This document shows, piece by piece, positions 8,242-16,348 of a DNA stretch of 33,403 nucleotides; position 1 is the first letter of the stretch; the number at the start of each line of letters is the position of its first letter. Made by a program: the position numbers and the translations under genes. The notes beneath the pieces were generated by a model. It searched no databases and was not told the DNA's origin. It was given only the letters and a program-made list of their open reading frames with translations. Source of the stretch: Hydromonas duriensis (GTDB taxonomy: Bacteria; Pseudomonadota; Gammaproteobacteria; Burkholderiales; Burkholderiaceae); NCBI RefSeq assembly GCF_004363775.1, contig NZ_SNZE01000021.1, forward strand, positions 1-33,403, read 5' to 3'.

Positions 8242-9156
8242 ATGTCAAAAGCAAGCGCGAATCCTGTCGCGGCCAAAAGAAAAGGCATTCATCAGTCTAA
8301 ACTTCTGGTCGCACAATTATTGCTTACGCCCGCAGTGGCCATGTTGTTTATTTGGATGGTTGTGCCCTTGGTCATGACTTTGTGGAACGCCATGCTCAAC
8401 TACAATTTGTTGAGCGCGGATGTGAAGTCATTTGCATGGTTTAGTAATTATAAATATTTAGTTAAAGATGCCGACTTTTGGGTCTCGATTGTCAATTCAG
8501 TGTTGATGATTGGTACGGTGTTGGTCATGTCAGTCGTGGTCGGCTCATTGCTGGCGTGGTTGTACGACCAAGATTTTAAAGGGCGCAATATAGCTCGATT
8601 GTTTGTCATCGCGCCTTTTTTTGTGATGCCGACCGTCAGTGCGCTGTTATGGAAAAACATGATGTTTCATCCCGTGTATGGTTTGATTGGCGCGGTGATG
8701 CATGTGTTGGGTTTGCAGCCAGTGGATTGGTTCAAAGATTATCCGATGCTCGCCGTCATCATTATTTTGTGGTGGCAATGGATGCCGTTTGCCTTTTTGA
8801 TTTTGCTCACAGCGATTCAATCGGTTGATTCTGAACAAAAAGAAGCCGCAAAAATTGATGGTGCTAAACCGTGGCATGTGTTCTGGTTCATCATTTTGCC
8901 GCACCTTAAACGTGCGATTTCGGTTGTTGTCATGATTGAAGCGATTTTCTTGTTGAGTGCTTTTGCCGAAATTCATATCACCACAGGCGGCGGTCCTGGC
9001 AATGCAACGACCAATCTGACGTACTTCGTGTTTTTGCGTGGTATAGCTCAGTTTGATATTGGCTTGGCATCTGCGGGTGGTGTGATTGCTGTGATTTTGG
9101 CCAATATCATTTCGTTCTTCTTGATTCGCACCGCGTCCAAGAACTTACAGGCATAA
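8242..9156 (+). CDS. smoF: Polyol ABC transporter permease (SmoF-like)
   Basis: This 304-residue inner-membrane protein is one of two permeases forming the polyol channel. It has six main hydrophobic segments beginning near residue 22. The cytoplasmic coupling loop that docks on the ATPase is present as EAAKIDGAKPWHVFWFIILP at 201-220 (EAA motif). The basic, non-cleaved N-terminus and the length of about 300 are normal for MalF-type permeases of the CUT1 family without the long periplasmic insert. The ATG has GAGGAGAGG about five bases upstream, a strong site. It is nine bases from smoG. An attenuator-like hairpin just upstream probably lowers its expression relative to smoE. Confidence 0.93.
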   Translation: MSKASANPVAAKRKGIHQSKLLVAQLLLTPAVAMLFIWMVVPLVMTLWNAMLNYNLLSADVKSFAWFSNYKYLVKDADFWVSIVNSVLMIGTVLVMSVVVGSLLAWLYDQDFKGRNIARLFVIAPFFVMPTVSALLWKNMMFHPVYGLIGAVMHVLGLQPVDWFKDYPMLAVIIILWWQWMPFAFLILLTAIQSVDSEQKEAAKIDGAKPWHVFWFIILPHLKRAISVVVMIEAIFLLSAFAEIHITTGGGPGNATTNLTYFVFLRGIAQFDIGLASAGGVIAVILANIISFFLIRTASKNLQA

Positions 9157-9165
9157 GGGGATGAA

Positions 9166-9987
9166 ATGAAAAACTCAAAATTTCAAACATGGATGATTAC
9201 CCTTGTCGGTTGGACGATTGCGATTCTCGTTTTCTTCCCGATTTTCTGGATGTTTTTAACCAGTTTTAAAACAGAAGAAATGGCCATATCGACCCCGCCT
9301 TTGTGGTTCTTTGAGCCGACTTTGCAAGGCTATCGTGAGATTATGGCGCGAGTGGATTACATGGGGCATATGGGCAACTCGATTTTCATTTCGTTTGGCG
9401 CGACATTGCTATCGATTTTGATTTCTGTGCCAGCGGCGTATTCGATGGCGTTGCACTCGACCAAGCGCACACAAGACTTATTGCTATGGATGATGTCGAC
9501 CAAGATGATGCCGTCGGTCAGCGTGTTGTTGCCCATTTACATCATTTTTCAACAGTTTAATTGGTTGGATAACTCGTTGGCGATGATTGTCATCTACACC
9601 TTGATGAATTTGCCGATTACCGTTTGGCTGATTTATTCATATTTTAAAGATTTACCGACAGAAGTTTTGGAAGCAGGGCGTTTAGATGGCATGACCTTGT
9701 GGCAAGAAATTCGCTATTTGATTTTACCCATGAGCTTGCCGGGTTTGGCTTCAACCGCATTGTTGAGCATTATTTTGTGCTGGAACGAGGCGTTTTGGAG
9801 TCTGAACTTGACCACAACCAAAGCAGCACCGTTGACTCAGTTGATTGCCACTTTTTCGTCTCCCGAAGGCTTGTTTTGGGCGAAACTATCAGCCGCATCC
9901 GTGCTGTCGGTCGCACCGATTATGGTCTTGGGTTGGTTTAGCCAAAAGCAACTGGTTCGTGGTTTAACTTTTGGTGCGGTGAAGTAA
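9166..9987 (+). CDS. smoG: Polyol ABC transporter permease (SmoG-like)
   Basis: This 273-residue MalG-type permease pairs with SmoF. Six hydrophobic segments are visible, and the coupling loop is [20 protein letters not shown] at 169-188. The motif '[16 protein letters not shown]' near 24-39 is typical of the N-terminal end of CUT1 second permeases. The start follows AGGGGATGAA. Only two bases separate its stop from the HAD gene, so translation of the two is probably coupled. Confidence 0.93.
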   Translation: MKNSKFQTWMITLVGWTIAILVFFPIFWMFLTSFKTEEMAISTPPLWFFEPTLQGYREIMARVDYMGHMGNSIFISFGATLLSILISVPAAYSMALHSTKRTQDLLLWMMSTKMMPSVSVLLPIYIIFQQFNWLDNSLAMIVIYTLMNLPITVWLIYSYFKDLPTEVLEAGRLDGMTLWQEIRYLILPMSLPGLASTALLSIILCWNEAFWSLNLTTTKAAPLTQLIATFSSPEGLFWAKLSAASVLSVAPIMVLGWFSQKQLVRGLTFGAVK

Positions 9988-9989
9988 AC

Positions 9990-10667
9990 ATGAGTGTGTT
10001 CACGACTTTAATCAGCGATTGTGATGGCGTTCTTATCGACAGTGAAGTCGTGGCACATGACGTGCTTGTGCGGGAAGTGCAGTCGATTTTTCCAATGGTG
10101 GATTGCAATGCTTTTTTAATCCGCTCATTTGGGCAAAAAACCGAAGACTTGGTGCGCCAAGTGGCTCAAACAGCGGGGCGGGAGATACCCGATGGTTTTT
10201 TACAACATTTGCGTATACAAACCGATGCCGCAATTGAACAACACTCGTTGCCTATTGCACATGCAGGCATCTTAATTGAGCATCCGAAGTTAAAGGCAGT
10301 GGCTTCCAACAGCGGTCTGGCGCGTGTGATGTCGGCTGTGCATAAAGTCGGCTTGTTGACTGCTCGGCCTGATGTTCAAATATTCAGCGCCGATCAGGTC
10401 AAACAACCGAAGCCCGCGCCCGATTTATATTTGTTGGCGGCGCAGGCGTTGGCGGTTGAACCCGCACAATGTCTTGTCGTTGAAGACAGTACGGCGGGGG
10501 TGCAAGCGGCTTTGGCGGCTGGGATGGCAGTGATTGGTTTTGTTGGCGGTGGGCACATTCCCGCGCATCACGCCGATGACTTGCGGGACATGGGGGTGAG
10601 CTTGGTCTTTAGCGACATGCGAGATTTACCGCGCATACTTGAGCAGGCGATTTCTGTAAGCCATTGA
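9990..10667 (+). CDS. HAD-superfamily sugar phosphatase-like hydrolase in the polyol operon
   Basis: This 225-residue HAD subfamily IA hydrolase is of the phosphoglycolate/hexitol-phosphate phosphatase type. The four HAD motifs are present: [10 protein letters not shown] at 10-19 (nucleophile Asp10, acid/base Asp12), a Ser in ASNSGLARV near 108, Lys in [11 protein letters not shown] near 135, and [13 protein letters not shown] near 158 with the metal-binding acidic residues. A helical cap lies between motifs I and II. It starts two bases after smoG, so it is firmly within the transport operon. It probably dephosphorylates a polyol or ketose phosphate, perhaps as detoxification. The substrate is not readable from sequence. 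Confidence 0.85.
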   Translation: MSVFTTLISDCDGVLIDSEVVAHDVLVREVQSIFPMVDCNAFLIRSFGQKTEDLVRQVAQTAGREIPDGFLQHLRIQTDAAIEQHSLPIAHAGILIEHPKLKAVASNSGLARVMSAVHKVGLLTARPDVQIFSADQVKQPKPAPDLYLLAAQALAVEPAQCLVVEDSTAGVQAALAAGMAVIGFVGGGHIPAHHADDLRDMGVSLVFSDMRDLPRILEQAISVSH

Positions 10668-10736
10668 TTTATATTGGCAATTCACACAAACACATGATAG
10701 TCAGATAAGAATTTTTTGAAAGAACGGAGACAAGAC

Positions 10737-11855
10737 ATGGCAGCAGTACAATTAAAAGGCATTGCAAAAAAATACACCGAAAATTACGCGGTTCAGGGTG
10801 TCGACATTGACATTAAGGACGGCGAATTTATCGTATTGGTCGGGCCATCAGGCTGCGGTAAAACCACAACTTTACGCATGATTGCGGGCTTGGAAGAAAT
10901 TAGCGACGGTCAACTGGTGATTGATGGAAAAGTGGCGAATGACTTGTCGCCCGCAGAACGTGGCATCGCGATGGTGTTTCAATCCTATGCCTTGTATCCG
11001 CACATGAGCGTTGAAGAAAACTTGAATTTTGGCTTGCGTTTGCAGGGCGTGCCCAAAGACGAAATTGATGCGGCAGTCAATAATGCGGCGGAAATTTTGC
11101 ACATTAAACACCTGTTAGACCGTAAACCGAAAGCATTGTCGGGCGGGCAGCGTCAACGTGTGGCGATTGGCCGCGCCATTACCCGCAAGCCCAAAGTGTT
11201 TTTATTTGACGAACCGTTATCGAACTTGGACGCGTCACTGCGCGTACAGATGCGGATTGAGTTTGCCCGCCTGCACCAAGACTTAGGCGCAACCATGATT
11301 TATGTGACACACGACCAGATTGAAGCCATGACATTGGCGGATCGTATCGTGGTGTTTTCTGAAGGGCGTGTTGAACAGATTGGCACACCTTTGCAGTTGT
11401 ACCATCAACCGAACAACTTATTTGTGGCGGGGTTCATTGGTTCACCCAAAATGAATTTAGTCCCCGTTGTCATCGAATCCGTCAACGATAAAGAGACCGT
11501 GGTGCGCATGAGCGATGGTTCGTTGATTCGAGTGGCTTGTGATGGTCAACAACAGCTTAAAGCAGGCGATAAGGCGACCTTGGGTATTCGCCCCGAGCAC
11601 TTGAGTGTACAATCATCGGCGCAAGATTTTGGGGTCAATGTCACGTTGTGTGAACAAATGGGCGACTCGACGATGGTTTATGCGCAATTGACAGGCTTTG
11701 ATAAGCCCGTGGTGGTTCGTGTGGCGGACGTGTTCCGTGCTGAAAAAAACCATGCCTTGCGCATAGGCGTCACCCCTGAATTGGCTTATTTGTTTGATTC
11801 AAAAGGTCAAGCCGTACCACGTCATTTGCTGGGTATTCACGCCCAGTATGTTTAA
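10737..11855 (+). CDS. smoK: Polyol ABC transporter ATP-binding protein (SmoK-like)
   Basis: This 372-residue MalK-type ATPase powers import through SmoFG. It has Walker A GPSGCGKT at 36-43, Q-loop FQSYALYPHM near 81-90, signature LSGGQRQRVAIGRA at 134-147, Walker B VFLFDE at 154-159 and the switch His in YVTHDQIEAMT. A C-terminal OB-fold regulatory domain (about 235-372) is present, with 'LGIRPEHLSV' as a typical segment. The ATG at 10737 has CGGAGA upstream; a TTG at 10716 in the same frame precedes that site and is rejected. It is 69 bases after the HAD gene and followed by the operon's regulator. Confidence 0.94.
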   Translation: MAAVQLKGIAKKYTENYAVQGVDIDIKDGEFIVLVGPSGCGKTTTLRMIAGLEEISDGQLVIDGKVANDLSPAERGIAMVFQSYALYPHMSVEENLNFGLRLQGVPKDEIDAAVNNAAEILHIKHLLDRKPKALSGGQRQRVAIGRAITRKPKVFLFDEPLSNLDASLRVQMRIEFARLHQDLGATMIYVTHDQIEAMTLADRIVVFSEGRVEQIGTPLQLYHQPNNLFVAGFIGSPKMNLVPVVIESVNDKETVVRMSDGSLIRVACDGQQQLKAGDKATLGIRPEHLSVQSSAQDFGVNVTLCEQMGDSTMVYAQLTGFDKPVVVRVADVFRAEKNHALRIGVTPELAYLFDSKGQAVPRHLLGIHAQYV

Positions 11856-11916
11856 TCCATGCCTTTGGCGTGGATGAGCACCGTGACACACATCGACTGA
11901 CACGTCAGAGCATATT

Positions 11917-12861
11917 ATGGATGAAAAATTAGAGTTACAAGCGAAAGTGGCTTGGTTGTACTACATCGGCAATGTCACGCAACAAGACATTGCCAAACAA
12001 CTGAGCTTATCGCGCCCAACGATACAGCGGTTGCTTAATCTCGCCATTGAAAATGGTGTGGTGCAAGTCAAAATTGACCACACCATTTCCACCACGATGG
12101 ATTTGGCCGAACGCCTTAAAAAACGCTTCAACTTGATTGAATGTGAAGTCGCGCCGATTGAAGAAAGCACGGCAACGCAAGTCGATAAAGCGATTACGGT
12201 CACGGCGGGGCGTTTTTTGGAACAGGTGTTGCGTCGCCCAAAAATCACAGGGGTGGCATTGGGCACGGGGCGCGCCGTGCGCTCAATGTGCCACGGGGTT
12301 TCGCGGCACATGCTGAATGATTTTAAAGTGGTGTCGCTGGCGGGAACGGTGGTTTTAGACGGCTCGTTCAACCGCTACGATGCCAGCTTGAGCTTGGCTG
12401 ATAAAACCGATGGCAAATATTACATTTTGTCCATCCCGTTGTTTGCGGAGAACCTAGAAGACCGCGATTATTGGTACAGCACGCGCACGTACAAGCGGCA
12501 GTTGGATTGCTACACCGACTGCCAAGTCGCCATGATTGGCGTCGGTTGGATGGGCGAACGCTGCCCGCTGGTGGAAGATGGCTTTATCACCACGGAAGTC
12601 ATGTATGACCTTGTGAACAAAGGCGCGGTCGGCGATGTGTTGGGCTGGGTTTTTGATGCGCAAGGACGCGTGATTGAACACAAGGTGAACGAATGTGTCA
12701 CCAGTTTTACTCAAGGTGTTTTATTGCAACGCCCTGTAATTGGCGTGGCAGGCGGTGTGCGTAAACACCGAGCAATTTTAGCCGCACTCAGAGGCGGTTG
12801 GCTCAATGGTCTGATTACCGATCAGTTGACCGCAGAATTTTTATTGGCAAACGCCGACTAG
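11917..12861 (+). CDS. SorC-family transcriptional regulator of polyol use
   Basis: This 314-residue SorC/DeoR-family regulator has a helix-turn-helix at about 21-41 (TQQDIAKQLSLSRPTIQRLL) and a sugar-binding domain from about 60 onward, with 'GVALGTGRAVRSM' near 111-123 and 'GVAGGVRKHRAILAALRGGWLNGLITDQ' near 279-306. Such proteins bind sugar or polyol phosphates and control catabolic operons. It lies inside the operon it probably regulates, between smoK and dalD. The known mannitol operons of pseudomonads use an AraC-type regulator instead. The palindrome at 6431-6446 is a possible binding site. Its stop codon overlaps the first arm of the structure before dalD. Confidence 0.88.
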   Translation: MDEKLELQAKVAWLYYIGNVTQQDIAKQLSLSRPTIQRLLNLAIENGVVQVKIDHTISTTMDLAERLKKRFNLIECEVAPIEESTATQVDKAITVTAGRFLEQVLRRPKITGVALGTGRAVRSMCHGVSRHMLNDFKVVSLAGTVVLDGSFNRYDASLSLADKTDGKYYILSIPLFAENLEDRDYWYSTRTYKRQLDCYTDCQVAMIGVGWMGERCPLVEDGFITTEVMYDLVNKGAVGDVLGWVFDAQGRVIEHKVNECVTSFTQGVLLQRPVIGVAGGVRKHRAILAALRGGWLNGLITDQLTAEFLLANAD

Positions 12862-12897
12862 GGTCGCCCACAGACCCTCGGCATTAAAAGAGGGTCT
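12859..12897 (+). promoter_or_regulatory. Three-arm leader that may mask the dalD ribosome-binding site
   Basis: AGGGTC (12860-12865) can pair with GACCCT (12873-12878). The overlapping AGACCCTC (12872-12879) can instead pair with GAGGGTCT (12890-12897). The second hairpin contains the AGAGGG ribosome-binding site of the gene starting at 12902. The two hairpins exclude each other, and the first arm overlaps the upstream stop codon (12859-12861). Confidence 0.5.
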
Positions 12898-12901
12898 AAA
12901 C

Positions 12902-14296
12902 ATGGCATTTAATCCAAACACCAGAATCATGTTGCATTTGGGCTTAGGCTCATTTCACCGCGCCCATCAAGCGGTTTATATGCAAAAACTCATCAATTCG
13001 GGCGATACCCGCTGGGCGCTCGCAGGCGGTCACTTGCGCCCAGACATGATTGAGATTATTGACGCGCTGCAACGCCAAGGCGAATACACCTTAGAAACCA
13101 TCTCACCCGAAGGCAAACACCATTACGAAGTGATTCATGCGATTCGTCATGTCGTGCCTTATGAACCGACCTTATCGGGTCTGATTGAAATTGGTGCACA
13201 TGCCGCCACAGGCATCATTTCATTCACGGTCACTGAAGCGGGTTATTATTTAGATGATAAAAACAACCTTGATTTGAACTTTGTTGACCTTAAAGCCGAC
13301 ATCGAGCGCGTGCGCGCAGGCCAAGTCGGACAAACCATTTACGGTGCGCTCGTGACTATTCTACGGGCGCGCATTGCCAGCGGAGCAGGCAAGGTGACTT
13401 TGCTCAATTGCGACAACTTACGACATAACGGCGAGCGTTTTCGCGCGGGTTTTTTACAGTTTATCGATTGGATTGGCGACAGCGCATTGAGTGCGTGGGT
13501 ACAGGCAAACACCACCTGCCCCAACGACATGGTCGACCGCATCACACCGCGTCCAACCAGCGACGTGAAAGAGCGCGTCAAGGCCGCCACGGGGCGCGAT
13601 GACGAGGCCGCTTTGATGGGTGAAGACTTTATTCAATGGGTTGTTGAAGACAATTTCTGCGCAGGTCGCCCCGCATGGGAGCAGGTTGGCGTAGAAATGG
13701 TTGATTCGGTCTCCGCGCATGAAGAAGCCAAAATCCGCATCCTTAATGCCAGCCACAGTTGTATCGCGTGGGCAGGGACGCTCAAAGGCTATCAATATAT
13801 TCACGAAGGCACGCAAGACCCCGCGATTCGCTCATTGGCCTACAACTACGTGACCCATGATGTCATTCCATGCTTATCGCCCAGCCCTATAGACTTGGCG
13901 CAATACCGCGATGTGGTCTTGCAACGATTCGGCAACGAAGCGATTCGAGACACCAACCAGCGCGTCGCGATGGATGGTTTTTCTAAAATCCCAGGCTACA
14001 TCGTGCCCACCTTCCGAGACGCTTTGAGCCGTGGTTTATCCATTGATTCAGTCGCCGTCCTGCCCGCGTTGTTCCTTGCCTTCTTGCAACGTTGGCACAA
14101 AGGTCAAGTGTCATTCGAGTACCAAGACCAAGCCATGCCCGTCGCCGTCGGACACGCCATCTGCGAAGCGGCAGACCCGATACAGGCATTTTGTGCCGAC
14201 GTCAGTTTATGGGGAAGTTTGGCAAATGATGAACGAGTGGTCGCCGCCATACGTCAAGCAACGGCTCAAATTCGCTTTTTGACCCATTCATCTTAG
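12902..14296 (+). CDS. dalD: D-arabinitol 4-dehydrogenase / mannitol-type long-chain polyol dehydrogenase
   Basis: This 464-residue NAD-dependent long-chain polyol dehydrogenase would oxidise D-arabinitol to D-xylulose, or mannitol to fructose. The N-terminal nucleotide-binding segment LHLGLGSFHRAHQAVY is at 11-26. The catalytic pattern Lys277, Asn282, His285 lies in EEAKIRILNASHSCIAWAG. The length and the start directly at the LGLGSFHRAHQ strand fit DalD (about 455) better than mannitol 2-dehydrogenases (about 490, with a longer N-terminus); this is from memory of the families. TCPNDMVDRITPRPT near 205-219 is shared by both. It follows the regulator by 40 bases and has a ribosome-binding site that can be masked by the leader hairpin. 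Substrate specificity is not certain. Confidence 0.85.
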   Translation: MAFNPNTRIMLHLGLGSFHRAHQAVYMQKLINSGDTRWALAGGHLRPDMIEIIDALQRQGEYTLETISPEGKHHYEVIHAIRHVVPYEPTLSGLIEIGAHAATGIISFTVTEAGYYLDDKNNLDLNFVDLKADIERVRAGQVGQTIYGALVTILRARIASGAGKVTLLNCDNLRHNGERFRAGFLQFIDWIGDSALSAWVQANTTCPNDMVDRITPRPTSDVKERVKAATGRDDEAALMGEDFIQWVVEDNFCAGRPAWEQVGVEMVDSVSAHEEAKIRILNASHSCIAWAGTLKGYQYIHEGTQDPAIRSLAYNYVTHDVIPCLSPSPIDLAQYRDVVLQRFGNEAIRDTNQRVAMDGFSKIPGYIVPTFRDALSRGLSIDSVAVLPALFLAFLQRWHKGQVSFEYQDQAMPVAVGHAICEAADPIQAFCADVSLWGSLANDERVVAAIRQATAQIRFLTHSS

Positions 14297-14365
14297 GTGA
14301 AAACGAAGTTAAAACGAAGTCAAAAGCAGGCACACAGACATTCTTAAATACAGAGGACACCTATC

Positions 14366-15151
14366 ATGAGTCAACGTTTATTAGATAAACACGCGCTACT
14401 CTCAGGGGCAAATGGCGGCATTGGTTTAGCAGTCACGCAGGCATACTTAAAAGAAGGGGCACGCTGTACCATTTTTGACGTAGCCGCCACCGCCTCGCAA
14501 GACGTGCAACAACTAATGGCGCAATATCCCAACCGCTTGAATTACATTCAATGTGACGTCACGCAACTGGCGCAAATCGAAGCAGGCTTCGCCGCCGCCG
14601 AATCAAAATTTGGCCCCGTCGGTGTGTTGTTCAACAATGCCGCAATTTTTGACCTCGCCCCGTTGCTCGAATGCAGCGAAGCCTCATTTGACCGACTATT
14701 TGCCGTCAATGTCAAAGGCTTGTTTTTTGTCATGCAAGCCGCACTCGCCTCTATGGTCAAAAACAAAACCCGTGGTTCTGTCATCAACCTCGCCTCACAA
14801 GCAGGTCGGCGCGGAGAAGCCTTGGTCGCACACTACTGCGCAACAAAAGCCGCCGTCATCAGCTATACACAATCAGCCGCCTTAGCCATGGCCCCGCACG
14901 GCATTCGTGTCAATGGCATAGCCCCAGGCGTCATCGACACGCCCATGTGGGCGCATGTCGACTCGCTATTTGCCAAATACGAGCATTTACCTTTGGGCGA
15001 AAAGAAAAAACAAGTCGGGCTGGCCGTTCCGCTCGGCTATATGGGCGCACCCGCCGACATCGCAGGCGCAGCGGTGTTCCTAGCTTCAGATGAAGCGAGC
15101 TACATCACCGCTCAAACGCTGAATGTAGATGGCGGCAGCGTCATGAGTTGA
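14366..15151 (+). CDS. smoS: SDR-family sorbitol dehydrogenase (SmoS-like)
   Basis: This 261-residue short-chain dehydrogenase would oxidise D-sorbitol to D-fructose with NAD. Motifs are the cofactor-binding GANGGIG at 14-20, NNA at 90-92, catalytic Ser144 in NLASQAGRRGEAL, and YCATK with Tyr157 and Lys161. The stretch SQAGRRGEALV...YCATKAAVIS and the region LPLGEKKKQVG at 208-218 match my memory of Rhodobacter SmoS closely, more than generic SDRs. It begins 69 bases after dalD and ends at a strong terminator, so it is the last gene of the operon. No ketose kinase follows it. Confidence 0.9.
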   Translation: MSQRLLDKHALLSGANGGIGLAVTQAYLKEGARCTIFDVAATASQDVQQLMAQYPNRLNYIQCDVTQLAQIEAGFAAAESKFGPVGVLFNNAAIFDLAPLLECSEASFDRLFAVNVKGLFFVMQAALASMVKNKTRGSVINLASQAGRRGEALVAHYCATKAAVISYTQSAALAMAPHGIRVNGIAPGVIDTPMWAHVDSLFAKYEHLPLGEKKKQVGLAVPLGYMGAPADIAGAAVFLASDEASYITAQTLNVDGGSVMS

Positions 15152-15163
15152 CAACGTCATCAT

Positions 15164-15196
15164 AAAAAAACGGCCGCACATGCGGCTCGTTTTTTT
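15164..15196. terminator. Terminator between the polyol operon and the ceramidase-like gene
   Basis: GCCGC (15173-15177) pairs with GCGGC (15182-15186) around ACAT. Seven A residues (15164-15170) lie before the stem and seven T residues (15190-15196) after it, so it can serve both converging genes. Confidence 0.88.
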
Positions 15197-15215
15197 GGGT
15201 GCGATGATTCAATTC

Positions 15216-15998
15216 CTACGAACTTTTAAGCATCCTTTGTTCAATGCTCACCAATAAAAACCACAAACCCAGCGCAGCTATAACGTGCTTGATGGCGTGT
15301 CCAGCCATGACGTTAAAACTAGCGGCATAAATGAATCGGTCAAAGTGCTCAAACAGCTTGGCCAACACGTAACAACCTGTCAAACCGAGATAACCTTTCG
15401 GCAACATTCGCACAGACGTGTTGTAGCGATTGTCGCCAAAGCAGACCAAAATTAAAATCAAAATGATTGGCAAAAACTGCACCAAAGCATAAGGCCTCAA
15501 ATCACCCCGACCATGCAACTCGCCCCAACGCCAATAAACGACAGATAGAATCCCAACCACCAGAAGCGGCCACAATGAGTTTTTTCCCCACGACATCGAG
15601 AGAAACTCCGCCAACACAATCGACAACAACGCCATAAATGCTAAAGTCATCGGCAACCTGTCCCATAACAAACTGTCGTTTGACGGCACCCAGTGATAAT
15701 AACCCGAGCCAAACGCCACCAAGGTCACCCCCAGAAAGAAGATGGCATAAGAATGGCGAATAGGCGTCAACGTTTTTAAAGACTTCAATACATACAATTT
15801 ATACAACCCCAGCGCGCCCACAATCAAAAAACCGCAATTAGACATCACATTCCAAAAATTTGGGATAAACAATAACGTTCGGTTGTCAGCAAAATCATGA
15901 TACGCGGGGTCTTGCGGGATGGGCTGAACAAACAGCATCCCGCTCACCGCGAGAACAAAAATACCAACAATCAATTTTTTTAATTGCGCTGTAGTCAC
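15216..15998 (-). CDS. Ceramidase-like CREST-superfamily membrane protein
   Basis: This 260-residue protein has about seven membrane helices and the layout of the alkaline ceramidase/CREST hydrolase superfamily. Candidate zinc ligands are in order: Ser98 and His102 in GSGYYHW, Asp113 in LLWDRLPMT, and His234 and His238 in GHAIKH. Conserved-looking elements FADNR (36-40) and PNFWNVMSN (46-54) match bacterial members. In eukaryotes the family cleaves ceramide; in bacteria substrates are mostly unknown, so lipid amidase activity is an inference. The start is GTG at 15998, preceded by AAGGAAA at a good spacing; an overlapping ATG is out of frame. The gene is convergent with smoS. Confidence 0.75.
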   Translation of the reverse strand: MTTAQLKKLIVGIFVLAVSGMLFVQPIPQDPAYHDFADNRTLLFIPNFWNVMSNCGFLIVGALGLYKLYVLKSLKTLTPIRHSYAIFFLGVTLVAFGSGYYHWVPSNDSLLWDRLPMTLAFMALLSIVLAEFLSMSWGKNSLWPLLVVGILSVVYWRWGELHGRGDLRPYALVQFLPIILILILVCFGDNRYNTSVRMLPKGYLGLTGCYVLAKLFEHFDRFIYAASFNVMAGHAIKHVIAALGLWFLLVSIEQRMLKSS

Positions 15999-16058
15999 AT
16001 TTTTCCTTTTTGATAATCACGTCAGCCACGTTTAAGGCTCGTATGGTGTCAGTATAAG

Positions 16059-16128
16059 TCTCACTGCTCTCTTGTTCAAGCTCGTGGAGTGGTCTATAAG
16101 CGATTTTTGCGCATTGCGCCCTATGAGC
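16059..16128 (+). repeat. Left flanking repeat of the PAAR cassette
   Basis: It contains TCTCACTGCTCT (16059-16070), then TGTTCA, then ATTGCGCCCTATGAGC (16113-16128). The same three blocks recur in the same order at 18021-18115, the last with 14 of 16 identities. Confidence 0.5.
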
Positions 16129-16239
16129 ACTTAGCTCGAAAGCATCAGCCGCAAAGCAATAAATCTTACAAAATTGTACAGACATTTAGTTATTGCTGGT
16201 ATATCATATTTGGATTATTTAGCACTGGGAGACAGCGGC

Positions 16240-16347
16240 ATGAAAACAAATGTATCAGTTTCGCGTTTAGGCGACAAAAGCGACCACGGTGGGGAAATGA
16301 TCATCACGGGCACCGAGTTTTTAAAAACGGATTTAGTCGAGGCTTAA
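16240..16347 (+). CDS. 35-residue truncated PAAR-like ORF
   Basis: The reading frame encodes SRLGDKSDHGGEMIITGTEF near residues 8-27, which matches the N-terminal half of a PAAR domain (RxGDxxxHGG.I..G), the tip of the type VI secretion spike. It then stops after 35 residues, where a full PAAR domain needs about 85. A good ribosome-binding site (GGGAGA, 16228-16233) precedes the ATG. The stop is one base from the next start, so translation is probably coupled. It may be a remnant of a second PAAR gene or simply a leader peptide. It is too short to fold as a PAAR cone on its own. Confidence 0.5.
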   Translation: MKTNVSVSRLGDKSDHGGEMIITGTEFLKTDLVEA

Positions 16348-16348
16348 A

